DNA of 6,406 bases from CBDUQI01 sp965369325 (lineage in GTDB: Bacteria; Pseudomonadota; Gammaproteobacteria; Steroidobacterales; JBCBZW01). A program made the translations under genes and the position numbers. This document shows positions 1-5,930 of the stretch, one piece after another. The stretch spans positions 1 through 6,406 of the forward strand of contig CBDUQI010000280.1 in assembly GCA_965369325.1 (NCBI GenBank), given 5' to 3'. Under the pieces are notes generated by a model. That model saw only the letters and a list, made by a program, of their open reading frames with translations, was not told where the DNA came from and ran no database searches. Within the stretch, counting starts at the first letter, position 1, and each line of letters opens with the position of its first letter.

Positions 1-141
1 ATCGTAGTTTCGGTTAGGATAGACCAAGGCAGTACACATCGTGCCAAGGGTTTTGGTACAATTTTTGTTGAGCCCAATGCCGACGACTTTCGTGGGTCGG
101 GCGTCGGGGGGGCTGGCCGCGTTGCCGAGGGTCTCGCTCAT
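1..141 (-). CDS. Sulfotransferase-like protein, N-terminal 47 residues (runs off the left edge)
   Basis: An open frame starts at the ATG whose first base is 141 and stays open to base 1, giving 47 residues. After a polar leader of about 17 residues comes KVVGIGLNKNCTKTLG (residues 18-33) and then YPNRNYD (41-47). This matches the beta-strand plus phosphosulfate-binding loop that opens one bacterial sulfotransferase family, usually of the form IGLNKTGT(T/K)(S/T)LG, followed by a conserved Tyr-Asp. Such enzymes move sulfate from PAPS to sugars or other acceptors, and a neighbouring flippase fits a polysaccharide-modification role. Oddity: the loop reads KNCTK where KTGTK is expected, and LVY where LGY is expected. 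The frame is closed upstream by a TAA at about 238-240 with no other ATG, GTG or TTG between, so this start is the only canonical one; no good Shine-Dalgarno precedes it. Family assignment rests on a short stretch. Confidence 0.6.
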   Translation of the reverse strand, partial: MSETLGNAASPPDARPTKVVGIGLNKNCTKTLGTMCTALVYPNRNYD

Positions 142-246
142 GGGTAGGTCGTTCCCGGTGCTCGGTTGCTCATTGGCAGGATGATGACCGCAACGGTGCC
201 AGAGTCCCGAAGGCTGTATCGCGCCTGCCTGCGTCGTTTAAGTGTG
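142..246. other. Intergenic spacer between flippase and sulfotransferase-like gene
   Basis: These 105 bases separate the flippase stop from the ATG of the edge gene. I see no strong hairpin with a T run, no clear promoter hexamers and no small gene with a ribosome binding site. The two genes could be co-transcribed, but the gap is long enough for a weak promoter. Confidence 0.5.
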
Positions 247-1731
247 TCACGCTTTGGCTCTGGCGCGTACATAGTTGTTCAACAGTTGCTCACTGCCGGC
301 TGGTCTGCCGCTCGCCAGCCAGCAGCCCAGCAGCGTTAGTGCGTAGAGGGCCGCGCCGGCGCTGATGCAACAGCTCAGCAACACACCAGGATGCTGCGCC
401 ACCGCCCAGTCGGTGCGTTGCAGCGCACTGAGTGCGAGCGCCATTGTCGCCGCCGCCAGGACGCTGCGCCACACGGGTGCTAGTACCCGCCGCAGCGGCA
501 GTTTGAGCACCCGCAGAGTCGCTCCCAGCGAGGTCAGAAACAGAAACATGTTGGCGCCGCTGGCCGCGATCGCACCGCCACGGATACCCCCGTGGGCCAC
601 GGCAAACCAGAACGCCGGAATCAATACGACGGCGGCCAGCAACATCAGCATCGACATCAGACGCGTACGCCCAAGTGCGACTAGCAGCGGCCCCTGGTTA
701 GCCAGCCCGATGGACGCCAGCGCGTACACCGACAATACCTGAACCACCGGAATGGTGGCCAGCCACTTTTCACCCAACGCCACGCGTACCAAGGGGTCGG
801 CGGTGAGTCCGATGCCGGCGGCGATCGGTAGACCCAGCATCACGATGACCGCAAAGCCGTTCACAAAGCCGTTGCATAGGGCATCATGGTCGCCCAGTAG
901 TTTCGCGTAGCCCGGCAGCAGCACCCGCCGAATGGGGGTGACCACTTCGGTGGACGCCAGATTGGCCAGGGTAAAGGCCATCGAGTAGATGCCAACCGTT
1001 TGGGTCGCCATCAGTTTGCCCAAAATAAAGGTATCGGAACGTTTATAGGCGAATGTGAGCAGGTTGCCGGCCAGCAGCCATTTTGAAAATTCAAAGGCGG
1101 GACGCCACTGCGCCAGCGACCAGCGCGGGCGATACGGATGCATGGTGTAGCTGAGGGCTAGTTTGACGACGTGGCCTGCTGCGATGCCGGCCACCAGTGC
1201 CCAGTAGTTGCGCCAGATCACCGCGCAGCTGACGGTAATCACAAAGGCGACCAGCTTGCTGCCCGCGAAATAGCGGAAGTCCTTGTCGAATTGTAGGTTG
1301 CGCTGAAAGTCGACCACGCCGACGTTGCCGAGCGCGCCGATCCAAATCGCGAAAGCCAAAACGTAAACCACATCACCCAGCCGTGGTTCGGCAAAGAACG
1401 CGCCCACCGGCACTGCCAGTGCGGCCATGATGGTCGCGGTGACCGTCGCGCGAATCAGGCCAAGGCTCCAGACGGTGTTGTAGTCCGGTGGCTGAGGATC
1501 CTTGTGCCGGACTAGCCACAGCTCAAAGTTGAAGGAACTCAGGATTTCGATGGCGGTTGCCATCAGCGTGGCGATGGCAATCAAGCCGTAGTCGTCCGGT
1601 ACCAGCAGGCGCGCAAGAATAAGCGTGCTGAGTATCCCCAACCCGCGCACGGCCACACGCATGGCAACCACCCAGCCCGCGCCGCGAACGATGCGCCCCG
1701 AGAGGCTGTCGCCCGTCTCAGTGCCCGTCAT
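247..1731 (-). CDS. Polysaccharide flippase, Wzx/WzxC type (oligosaccharide translocase)
   Basis: This 494-residue, very hydrophobic protein is an inner-membrane lipid-linked oligosaccharide flippase of the polysaccharide synthase / MATE-like superfamily. It moves undecaprenyl-linked repeat units from the cytoplasmic to the periplasmic face for O-antigen, capsule or exopolysaccharide assembly. Visible hallmarks are the N-terminal SGRIVRGAGW and LILARLLVPDDYGLIA (residues 37-52), the central FSKWLLAGNLLTFAYKRSD (215-233) with ILGKLMATQTVGIYSMAF (236-253), and PLVRVALGEKW (313-323). About 12-14 membrane segments can be counted and the length is normal for WzxC-like proteins. The start was chosen as the first ATG; only a weak GGA precedes it by 8 bases, so the next Met (residue 24) is a less likely alternative. 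The sulfotransferase-like gene downstream suggests a (possibly sulfated) surface polysaccharide locus. The exact substrate cannot be read from the sequence. Confidence 0.88.
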   Translation of the reverse strand: MTGTETGDSLSGRIVRGAGWVVAMRVAVRGLGILSTLILARLLVPDDYGLIAIATLMATAIEILSSFNFELWLVRHKDPQPPDYNTVWSLGLIRATVTATIMAALAVPVGAFFAEPRLGDVVYVLAFAIWIGALGNVGVVDFQRNLQFDKDFRYFAGSKLVAFVITVSCAVIWRNYWALVAGIAAGHVVKLALSYTMHPYRPRWSLAQWRPAFEFSKWLLAGNLLTFAYKRSDTFILGKLMATQTVGIYSMAFTLANLASTEVVTPIRRVLLPGYAKLLGDHDALCNGFVNGFAVIVMLGLPIAAGIGLTADPLVRVALGEKWLATIPVVQVLSVYALASIGLANQGPLLVALGRTRLMSMLMLLAAVVLIPAFWFAVAHGGIRGGAIAASGANMFLFLTSLGATLRVLKLPLRRVLAPVWRSVLAAATMALALSALQRTDWAVAQHPGVLLSCCISAGAALYALTLLGCWLASGRPAGSEQLLNNYVRARAKA

Positions 1732-1824
1732 TACACAGGTCCGCGGTTGAGCGGAGAGATTCAGTCGGCACGATCATGGCGCAGAGTCTGACAGCGCCGG
1801 GCGATGGGAACAATGCTTACTCGC

Positions 1825-1833
1825 AGATTGCGC
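1825..1833. repeat. 9-bp direct repeat, copy 1 (AGATTGCGC)
   Basis: AGATTGCGC occurs here and again at 1883-1891, exactly and in the same orientation. The two copies bracket the hairpin at 1840-1877, with 6 and 5 bases between repeat and stem. This could be a target-site duplication around a tiny insertion, or chance. Confidence 0.5.
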
Positions 1834-1839
1834 ACGCGC

Positions 1840-1877
1840 CCTTGATGTACCGACGTGGGCATGCCGGCACATCAAGG
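1840..1877 (-). terminator. Long hairpin just after the ABC permease stop; possible terminator or 3'-end structure
   Basis: CCTTGATGT (1840-1848) and ACATCAAGG (1869-1877) are a perfect 9-bp inverted repeat. After one mismatch the stem continues with CCG (1850-1852) against CGG (1865-1867), leaving a short, partly pairable loop. It begins 13 bases beyond the permease stop, where a transcription-ending or mRNA-protecting structure is expected. On the minus strand the stem is followed by GCGCGTGCGC and no T run, so it is not a canonical intrinsic terminator. The plus-strand side has only TTGTAAGATT. A mobile hairpin element is the main alternative. Confidence 0.5.
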
Positions 1878-1882
1878 TTGTA

Positions 1883-1891
1883 AGATTGCGC
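1883..1891. repeat. 9-bp direct repeat, copy 2 (AGATTGCGC)
   Basis: Second exact copy of the repeat at 1825-1833. Its last base is the final base of the permease stop codon as read on the minus strand, so the repeat sits directly at the gene end. Confidence 0.5.
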
Positions 1892-3054
1892 TACAGGCTT
1901 GCCTCGTCTGCTAGGCGCCGGGCGGTGAGCGAGACCGTGCCAATTGCCAGGGCAAGCGTAGTGGCGCAGCTCACAAGCAGATTGCTTAATCCGGCGCGGC
2001 CTTCCAGAAACAAGTCTTGCAAGCTAATCGTCTGCCCGGTAATCGGGGCGAGCGCACCCAACGGGCCGAAATCCACATTGCCGAGCATCATCGATCCCGC
2101 CACCGCTACCGGCAGAAAAATGGTGAACTGCGCGTAAGTGCCGGCCTCGCGATAGGTTTTCGCCCGCGCCGCCAACAGCATCTGCAACGCGACTGCCATC
2201 ATCGCCAGCGGTGCGAGCGCCAGCGCGCCGGTGACGACCGTGAGCGGATCCAGGTGCAAACGCAACCCCAGTGCCTCAAGGGGTGCGCGGGCGAGCAGCC
2301 ACGCACCAAACACAATGGTGATGGTGGAGACCAGTACGCTGATTGCGCCTGCTGCAATCCACTTGCCGATCGCCAGCACCATCGGCGCTACCGGTTGCGC
2401 CAGCAGGGGTTCAAGCGAACGGCGCTCGCGTTCACCGGCCACCGAATCGGCGGCCATAAATGCACCGCTGACGAATCCGGCGATGAGAAACACGTAGATC
2501 AATGTGCTGCTGATACGTGCGGCATGCCCGCCGGCGATGGACAGGTCGTAGGTTTGCGCGGATATGGCGCGAGTCCGGTGTGGACTGATGCCAGCCGCGA
2601 TCAGCCGTGTGCGGCTGACCCGTTGACCATACTCATCTACCAAGCCGGCTACTCGCCGCGCCGCCAGCTGTGCCTGCTCGTATTTAAAGTTTGCGGTGAT
2701 GCCGACCTGAATCGGCATGCGCGCGGCATAGTTGCTGGCGTACTCCTCGGGCACACGAATCAATACCGGCAGGTCTTCATTGAGCGCGGCGAGGGCTTCG
2801 GTTGGATCATCAAATTCACTCAGGCGCACCCGATGTTCGCGTAGGTAGGTGATCAGCGCACCCGCCTGTGCCGCACCCACCACGGCAGCTGCAACTGGCT
2901 GTTCCGCGGTCTCGCTGTCGTTCATAGAGTTGAGTGTCAGGTAGAGAAACACCGGGCCAAAGATCGCGAACGCCAGGGACGCCATGATGCTGCGATGATC
3001 GCGACTGGCATCTTTGCATTCTTTGATTAGCACGTTGGTAAGGGCGCTCAACAT
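1891..3054 (-). CDS. ABC-2 type transporter permease, NatB-like
   Basis: The 387-residue product has the layout of the NatB / ABC-2 permease family: a cytoplasmic N-terminus with KECKDASRDHRS, a first membrane segment at about 22-42, a large extracytoplasmic domain (about 43-180), then five further segments near 182-204, 231-254, 270-296, 306-326 and 355-377. The family motif GERERRSLEPLLAQPV stands at 207-222, immediately after the second segment, as expected for the coupling region facing the ATPase. Such proteins pair with a NatA-type ATPase to export ions or other substrates; the substrate here is unknown. The ATG at 3052-3054 overlaps the ATPase stop (ATGTTGA, 7 bases) and has AGGA 6 bases upstream, so start and translational coupling are well supported. 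Length is close to family norm and no defect is seen. Confidence 0.9.
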   Translation of the reverse strand: MLSALTNVLIKECKDASRDHRSIMASLAFAIFGPVFLYLTLNSMNDSETAEQPVAAAVVGAAQAGALITYLREHRVRLSEFDDPTEALAALNEDLPVLIRVPEEYASNYAARMPIQVGITANFKYEQAQLAARRVAGLVDEYGQRVSRTRLIAAGISPHRTRAISAQTYDLSIAGGHAARISSTLIYVFLIAGFVSGAFMAADSVAGERERRSLEPLLAQPVAPMVLAIGKWIAAGAISVLVSTITIVFGAWLLARAPLEALGLRLHLDPLTVVTGALALAPLAMMAVALQMLLAARAKTYREAGTYAQFTIFLPVAVAGSMMLGNVDFGPLGALAPITGQTISLQDLFLEGRAGLSNLLVSCATTLALAIGTVSLTARRLADEASL

Positions 3055-3788
3055 GGCAAATCCTGAGCGCCGGCTGGCGCGGTAAAGTGAATGAAGGCTT
3101 CTTCCAAATTAGGTGCACCTGCCTGCTCGATCAAAGCGCCCGGGGCGCCCCTGCGCATCACTTTCCCCTCATCGATCATCACGATCTCATCCGATAGTTC
3201 CTCCACCTCGGCCATCGCGTGGCTGGAGAGCAGGATGCATCGCCCGGCCGACCGCAGCGCGCGTAACACGCGGCGCAGCAACCGCATACTGCTCACATCC
3301 AGTCCACGAGTCGGCTCATCCAGAATAAGATTGTGCGGCTGGTGAATCAGTGTGCGTGCGAGCGCGACTTTCATCCGTTGCCCTTGGGAGAACCCTTCGG
3401 TGCGCCGATTTAGTATGCCGTTCATCTCCAGCTCCTCGCTGATGTGCTCGACGGACTTGGCCAGGGCGGCGCCTCGCAGCCCATGGAATCCTGCGTAGTA
3501 CTCCAAGTGTTCGCGCGCTGTCAGGCGTGGATAGAGACCGAACTGATCCGGAAACACCCCGAGCCGGGCACGGGCCGCCAACGGGTCGTCCGCGACGACG
3601 ATGTGGTCGATTTGAGCGCTTCCAGCATCCGGCCGCAGCAATCCACTTAGCAACCGCAGTGTGGTGGATTTGCCGGAGCCATTGGCGCCTAGCAGGGTGG
3701 TTATTGCGCCGTCGTGGGCCTGAAACGATACGTCATTGACCGCGTGGATAGCGCCGAAACATTTGCGCAACTGGTTGGTCTGAATCAT
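3048..3788 (-). CDS. ABC transporter ATP-binding protein, NatA-like
   Basis: The 246-residue protein carries all the ABC ATPase motifs in order: Walker A GANGSGKST (34-42), signature FSQGQ (133-137), Walker B LILDEPT (154-160), D-loop RGLD (161-164) and the switch His190 in LLSSH. The Q-loop position reads PDQFGLYPRLT (80-90), with Asp81 where many ABC proteins have Gln; to my knowledge this is common in NatA-like proteins. It would energise the NatB-like permease whose gene overlaps its 3' end by 7 bases. The frame can be extended to a GTG at 3869, but that adds 27 unconserved residues and overlaps the hydrolase gene. The ATG at 3786-3788 has GGGAG exactly 6 bases upstream and starts right at the usual family N-terminus, so it was chosen. 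Confidence 0.93.
   Translation of the reverse strand: MIQTNQLRKCFGAIHAVNDVSFQAHDGAITTLLGANGSGKSTTLRLLSGLLRPDAGSAQIDHIVVADDPLAARARLGVFPDQFGLYPRLTAREHLEYYAGFHGLRGAALAKSVEHISEELEMNGILNRRTEGFSQGQRMKVALARTLIHQPHNLILDEPTRGLDVSSMRLLRRVLRALRSAGRCILLSSHAMAEVEELSDEIVMIDEGKVMRRGAPGALIEQAGAPNLEEAFIHFTAPAGAQDLPC
3061..3064 (-). promoter_or_regulatory. Ribosome binding site of the ABC permease
   Basis: AGGA on the minus strand lies 6 bases before the permease ATG and inside the last codons of the ATPase gene. It supports the overlapping start and coupled translation of the two subunits. Confidence 0.7.
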
Positions 3789-3794
3789 GTGTGG

Positions 3795-3799
3795 CTCCC
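3795..3799 (-). promoter_or_regulatory. Ribosome binding site deciding the ABC ATPase start
   Basis: GGGAG on the minus strand is 6 bases from the ATG at 3788. It is the strongest argument for this start against the upstream in-frame GTG at 3869. Confidence 0.75.
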
Positions 3800-3813
3800 G
3801 GGCGTGAGTGCAA

Positions 3814-3847
3814 AGCGAGCATCGCGTGAGGCGCTGTTGAGCTCGCT
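3814..3847 (-). terminator. Hairpin between hydrolase and ABC ATPase; possible attenuator or processing site
   Basis: AGCGAGC (3814-3820) and GCTCGCT (3841-3847) form a perfect 7-bp inverted repeat around a 20-base loop, which itself can pair GCG with CGC across CCTCA. On the minus strand the stem is followed by only TTG, so termination would be weak. The stem begins in the last base of the hydrolase stop codon. In an operon it could tune expression of the downstream transporter genes or protect an mRNA end. Confidence 0.35.
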
Positions 3848-5265
3848 CATGGTGTTGGCCCAGCCGCACTCACCACAAAAGGCATCCGGCCACGTTCGTC
3901 GATGCAACCGGGCTCAAGGCTTTGCGGGTCCGCGCTGTCCAGAAATTGCGCGAGCAGTTTCGGGATGCAGCCATAGGTGCTGGTGATGTGACCGTTGTAG
4001 GGGGCAACGATATGCCGTGAGCGGCTGAGCGTGGCCGCCGCCGCATCAGCAAATTGTGGTGGTGTGACTGGATCCAGGGCGCCAGAGAGCAGCAGCGTTG
4101 GCACATCAGAGACCACCGGCTCGCCATACCCGGCCGGGTAGGGTGCCGATGGCCACACGCGGCAGGCATCAAACCAGAATTTTAGATCCACATTCGCGAA
4201 CAGCTTGTTACGCGAAAGCTCGCTGATTCGCTGTGGTGATGTGCGCGCCAGTTCCTCCGCACACAGTACGGACAGCATGGTGCCGATGGACATGGTGGCA
4301 TATGTACTTTCCCACGCCTGACTGATGGCGGTCCACGGTGCATAGTTCTTCGCCGCAAACTCACTAATGATGTAGGGAAGCATCGCCGTGTGCTCGGCCG
4401 AGTACAGCGCGTTGCGCAGGGCATTCAGGAATACATCCTCGGTGACGGTCAGGGTGAGGCCGGTCTGCACCAGCACCGGGCGCTGGCGCAACGATTCACG
4501 AATGCCGTGCAGTTGTGAGGCAAGCTGCGGGAACGCGGTAGCGCAATCGGGCTGTGCCGCACAGGCCTGCAGCATGTTGTGCAAAGCTTCCGAAGCGCTC
4601 AGCATCGAGCGTTCCATAAACGCGGTGGCCGGTGGAGCGACCGCATCCAAAATTAGGGTACGCACATTCTGCGGGTAAGCGCGCAAGTAAAGCAGCCCGG
4701 CGCGGGTGCCGTAGGAGCCGCCCAGTAGATTAATCTGCCCGTGTCCCAGGTGTGTTCGCACAGCCTCCAGATCGCGGATGAAGGCGGCGGAGTCGAAATA
4801 CTGAGGGCGCTGCGAGGTGTGCGCCAGACATCGTTGTGCGACGTCATCGCCGCGTGCGTGCGGGTCGTTTGTGAGCGCGCATTTAAACGGCGTGGAACGA
4901 CCGGTGCCTCGTTGGTCAACCAGCACCACTTCACGTGCGCGGCGTGCGCGTTGCAGTGCGCGCGAAATAAATCTGCCCATCTGGGTCGCCGCTTGGCCGG
5001 GCCCACCGGCCAGCAGGTACAGCGGTGCGCGCGTGGCCTGCCCGCCGCTGGGTGGCACAATGGCCACATGTATCGTGATGCTGTTGCCCTCGGGCTGCGA
5101 CCAGTCCTCCGGCAGGGGCAGATCCATGCAATGCGCCCGCCCTTCAATCGCCGGCACGTGGCACGGTGCCAGTTGGGGTTCGCTTAGATTGCCCGCCCGC
5201 GCGTCGCTGGCCAGGAGGGCTCCCCATGCCAGGGCGCAGATTCGCATGCAGTGTGAGATTGCCAT
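3847..5265 (-). CDS. Secreted alpha/beta hydrolase, tripeptidyl-aminopeptidase / proline-iminopeptidase-like with TAP-like C-terminal domain
   Basis: This 472-residue protein is a probable periplasmic or secreted serine hydrolase. A signal peptide ends at SDARA before Gly25 (AxA-type cleavage). The core shows the oxyanion-hole loop GGPG (87-90), the strand VVLVDQRGTGRS (113-124), the nucleophile elbow GGSYGT with Ser184, the acid in SGALDPVTPP (Asp398) and the catalytic His426 in NGHIT. The last part (about 388-455) fits the TAP-like C-terminal domain of tripeptidyl aminopeptidases. Ten cysteines remain in the mature part, which fits disulfides in the periplasm. Its natural substrate cannot be deduced; peptides with a free N-terminus are the family expectation. 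Start: neither Met1 nor Met7 has a good Shine-Dalgarno, and Met7 would give a neat 18-residue signal peptide starting MRIC, so the true start may be 5247. It sits between an ECF sigma pair and an ABC transporter, 58 bases before the ATPase. Confidence 0.9.
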   Translation of the reverse strand: MAISHCMRICALAWGALLASDARAGNLSEPQLAPCHVPAIEGRAHCMDLPLPEDWSQPEGNSITIHVAIVPPSGGQATRAPLYLLAGGPGQAATQMGRFISRALQRARRAREVVLVDQRGTGRSTPFKCALTNDPHARGDDVAQRCLAHTSQRPQYFDSAAFIRDLEAVRTHLGHGQINLLGGSYGTRAGLLYLRAYPQNVRTLILDAVAPPATAFMERSMLSASEALHNMLQACAAQPDCATAFPQLASQLHGIRESLRQRPVLVQTGLTLTVTEDVFLNALRNALYSAEHTAMLPYIISEFAAKNYAPWTAISQAWESTYATMSIGTMLSVLCAEELARTSPQRISELSRNKLFANVDLKFWFDACRVWPSAPYPAGYGEPVVSDVPTLLLSGALDPVTPPQFADAAAATLSRSRHIVAPYNGHITSTYGCIPKLLAQFLDSADPQSLEPGCIDERGRMPFVVSAAGPTP

Positions 5266-5267
5266 AG

Positions 5268-5328
5268 ATGTAATGCTCGGTCGGCTTGTACTAACCCCTC
5301 AGTCGCGCGGAACGCGGGAACATTACAT
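5268..5328. repeat. 8-bp inverted repeat ATGTAATG / CATTACAT upstream of the hydrolase
   Basis: ATGTAATG at 5268-5275 and CATTACAT at 5321-5328 are perfect inverse complements, 45 bases apart. One arm touches the hydrolase start region and the other overlaps the candidate -35 element. A second, interleaved 6-bp pair (ACTAAC 5290-5295, GTTAGT 5335-5340) is also present. They might be operator half-sites or chance. Confidence 0.4.
5301..5327 (-). promoter_or_regulatory. Candidate ECF-type promoter for the hydrolase-ABC genes
   Basis: On the minus strand TGTAAT (5327-5322) is followed, after exactly 16 bases, by CGACT (5305-5301). A TGTAA-type -35 with a CG-rich -10 at 16-17 bases is typical of ECF sigma promoters. 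Transcription would start near 5293-5296, leaving a leader of about 30 bases before the hydrolase ATG. No sigma-70 -35/-10 pair was recognised in this gap. The assignment to the ECF gene at the right edge is inference only. Confidence 0.4.
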
Positions 5329-5339
5329 ACAGGCGTTAG

Positions 5340-5930
5340 TTAGTCATCTTCCCCAAGGGCGGCGATCTGCGCGTCCAGTCGCTCGATCTCTGCTCTGCAG
5401 TGTTTCTCGCGACGTACACCCCAGATGGTGCCGACGCACAAGCCAACGCCCATCAGCCCGATGATTGTGAGCCAGGTAGCAAATGGCAACCCGAGTGAAA
5501 ACCCGATATGGCCCATCCGATCCGCCAGCCAGCGTGCCAGCCAGGCGGACATCAGGCTCAGGGGCAGGCCCCAGGAGAATGATCGTGCGATCTTAATGCT
5601 CATGTGCGCTCGCTGGCGTTGCAGGCGAAGCAGGTCGGCTGGGGATTCAGACACCGCGTGCCACAGCCCGCGGCGCCAACTCCATGACCACCATTGCAGC
5701 GCAATAGTGAGCGCAACTAATGCGCTCATCAGGCCGGTGTTGAAAGCGCCCTCACGCCAAAGCCAACCCAGCCAGCCCAGCAGCAACACGGTGGACACGA
5801 TCTCGAGCAGCAGATACAGCCGCATGCGCGCGCGACCCCGGGCGATGCCGCGCATGAGTGCCTGCACATCCACCGGGGCGGAGTTTTGCCACAGGGCGCG
5901 AAGATCGTTGTGGTTACCGTTTGCACTCAT
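5340..5930 (-). CDS. Small membrane protein encoded with the ECF sigma factor (possible sigma partner)
   Basis: I do not recognise a named family for this 196-residue protein. Its N-terminus, with DLRALWQNSAPVD (9-21), resembles a LWQ-containing segment that, from memory, occurs in membrane proteins encoded beside ECF sigma factors. It is followed by an arginine-rich stretch GIARGRARMR (28-37), which would sit in the cytoplasm. Membrane segments are likely at about 38-58, 65-84 and 145-170, with a fourth possible around 117-134. The C-terminal tail RREKHCRAEIERLDAQIAALGEDD is charged and could form a short helix or coiled coil. The ATG overlaps the sigma stop as ATGA, with GGAG 8 bases upstream, so the two are translationally coupled. 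That position suggests an anti-sigma or sensor role, but no zinc-binding HxxxCxxC motif is present and function is unproven. Confidence 0.8.
   Translation of the reverse strand: MSANGNHNDLRALWQNSAPVDVQALMRGIARGRARMRLYLLLEIVSTVLLLGWLGWLWREGAFNTGLMSALVALTIALQWWSWSWRRGLWHAVSESPADLLRLQRQRAHMSIKIARSFSWGLPLSLMSAWLARWLADRMGHIGFSLGLPFATWLTIIGLMGVGLCVGTIWGVRREKHCRAEIERLDAQIAALGEDD

Larger units (their letters stand above)
1732..1890. other. Intergenic spacer between permease and flippase; holds hairpin, direct repeats and probably the flippase promoter
   Basis: This 159-base spacer is the largest non-coding stretch in the window and the natural boundary between the ABC/sigma module and the polysaccharide genes. 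The permease-proximal half contains a long hairpin flanked by direct repeats (listed separately). The flippase-proximal half also has a minor 5-bp inverted repeat (GGCGC at 1778-1782, GCGCC at 1794-1798). A flippase promoter is expected here, but I could not recognise convincing -35 and -10 hexamers. Confidence 0.5.

Noticed and set aside
365..742. 125-residue plus-strand open frame opposite the flippase
   Set aside because: Low-complexity Ser/Ala/Arg/Thr-rich product without a motif, antisense to a clear membrane protein gene.
2017..2844. 275-residue open frame on the plus strand opposite the ABC permease
   Set aside because: Rich in Arg, Gln, His and Cys with no motif or membrane pattern, antisense to a well-supported permease; it is a typical GC-rich shadow frame.
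3786..3869. GTG-started 27-residue extension of the ABC ATPase
   Set aside because: The extension is not like the family, overlaps the hydrolase end, and the internal ATG at 3788 has a strong GGGAG at the right distance.
4653..5147. 164-residue minus-strand frame inside the hydrolase gene
   Set aside because: Trp/Arg/Cys-rich out-of-frame product of the hydrolase sequence, with no independent support.
4817..5464. 215-residue open frame on the plus strand across the hydrolase start and the gap
   Set aside because: Arg/Ser/Ala-rich shadow composition, no recognisable domain, and it runs against the hydrolase and the membrane protein genes.
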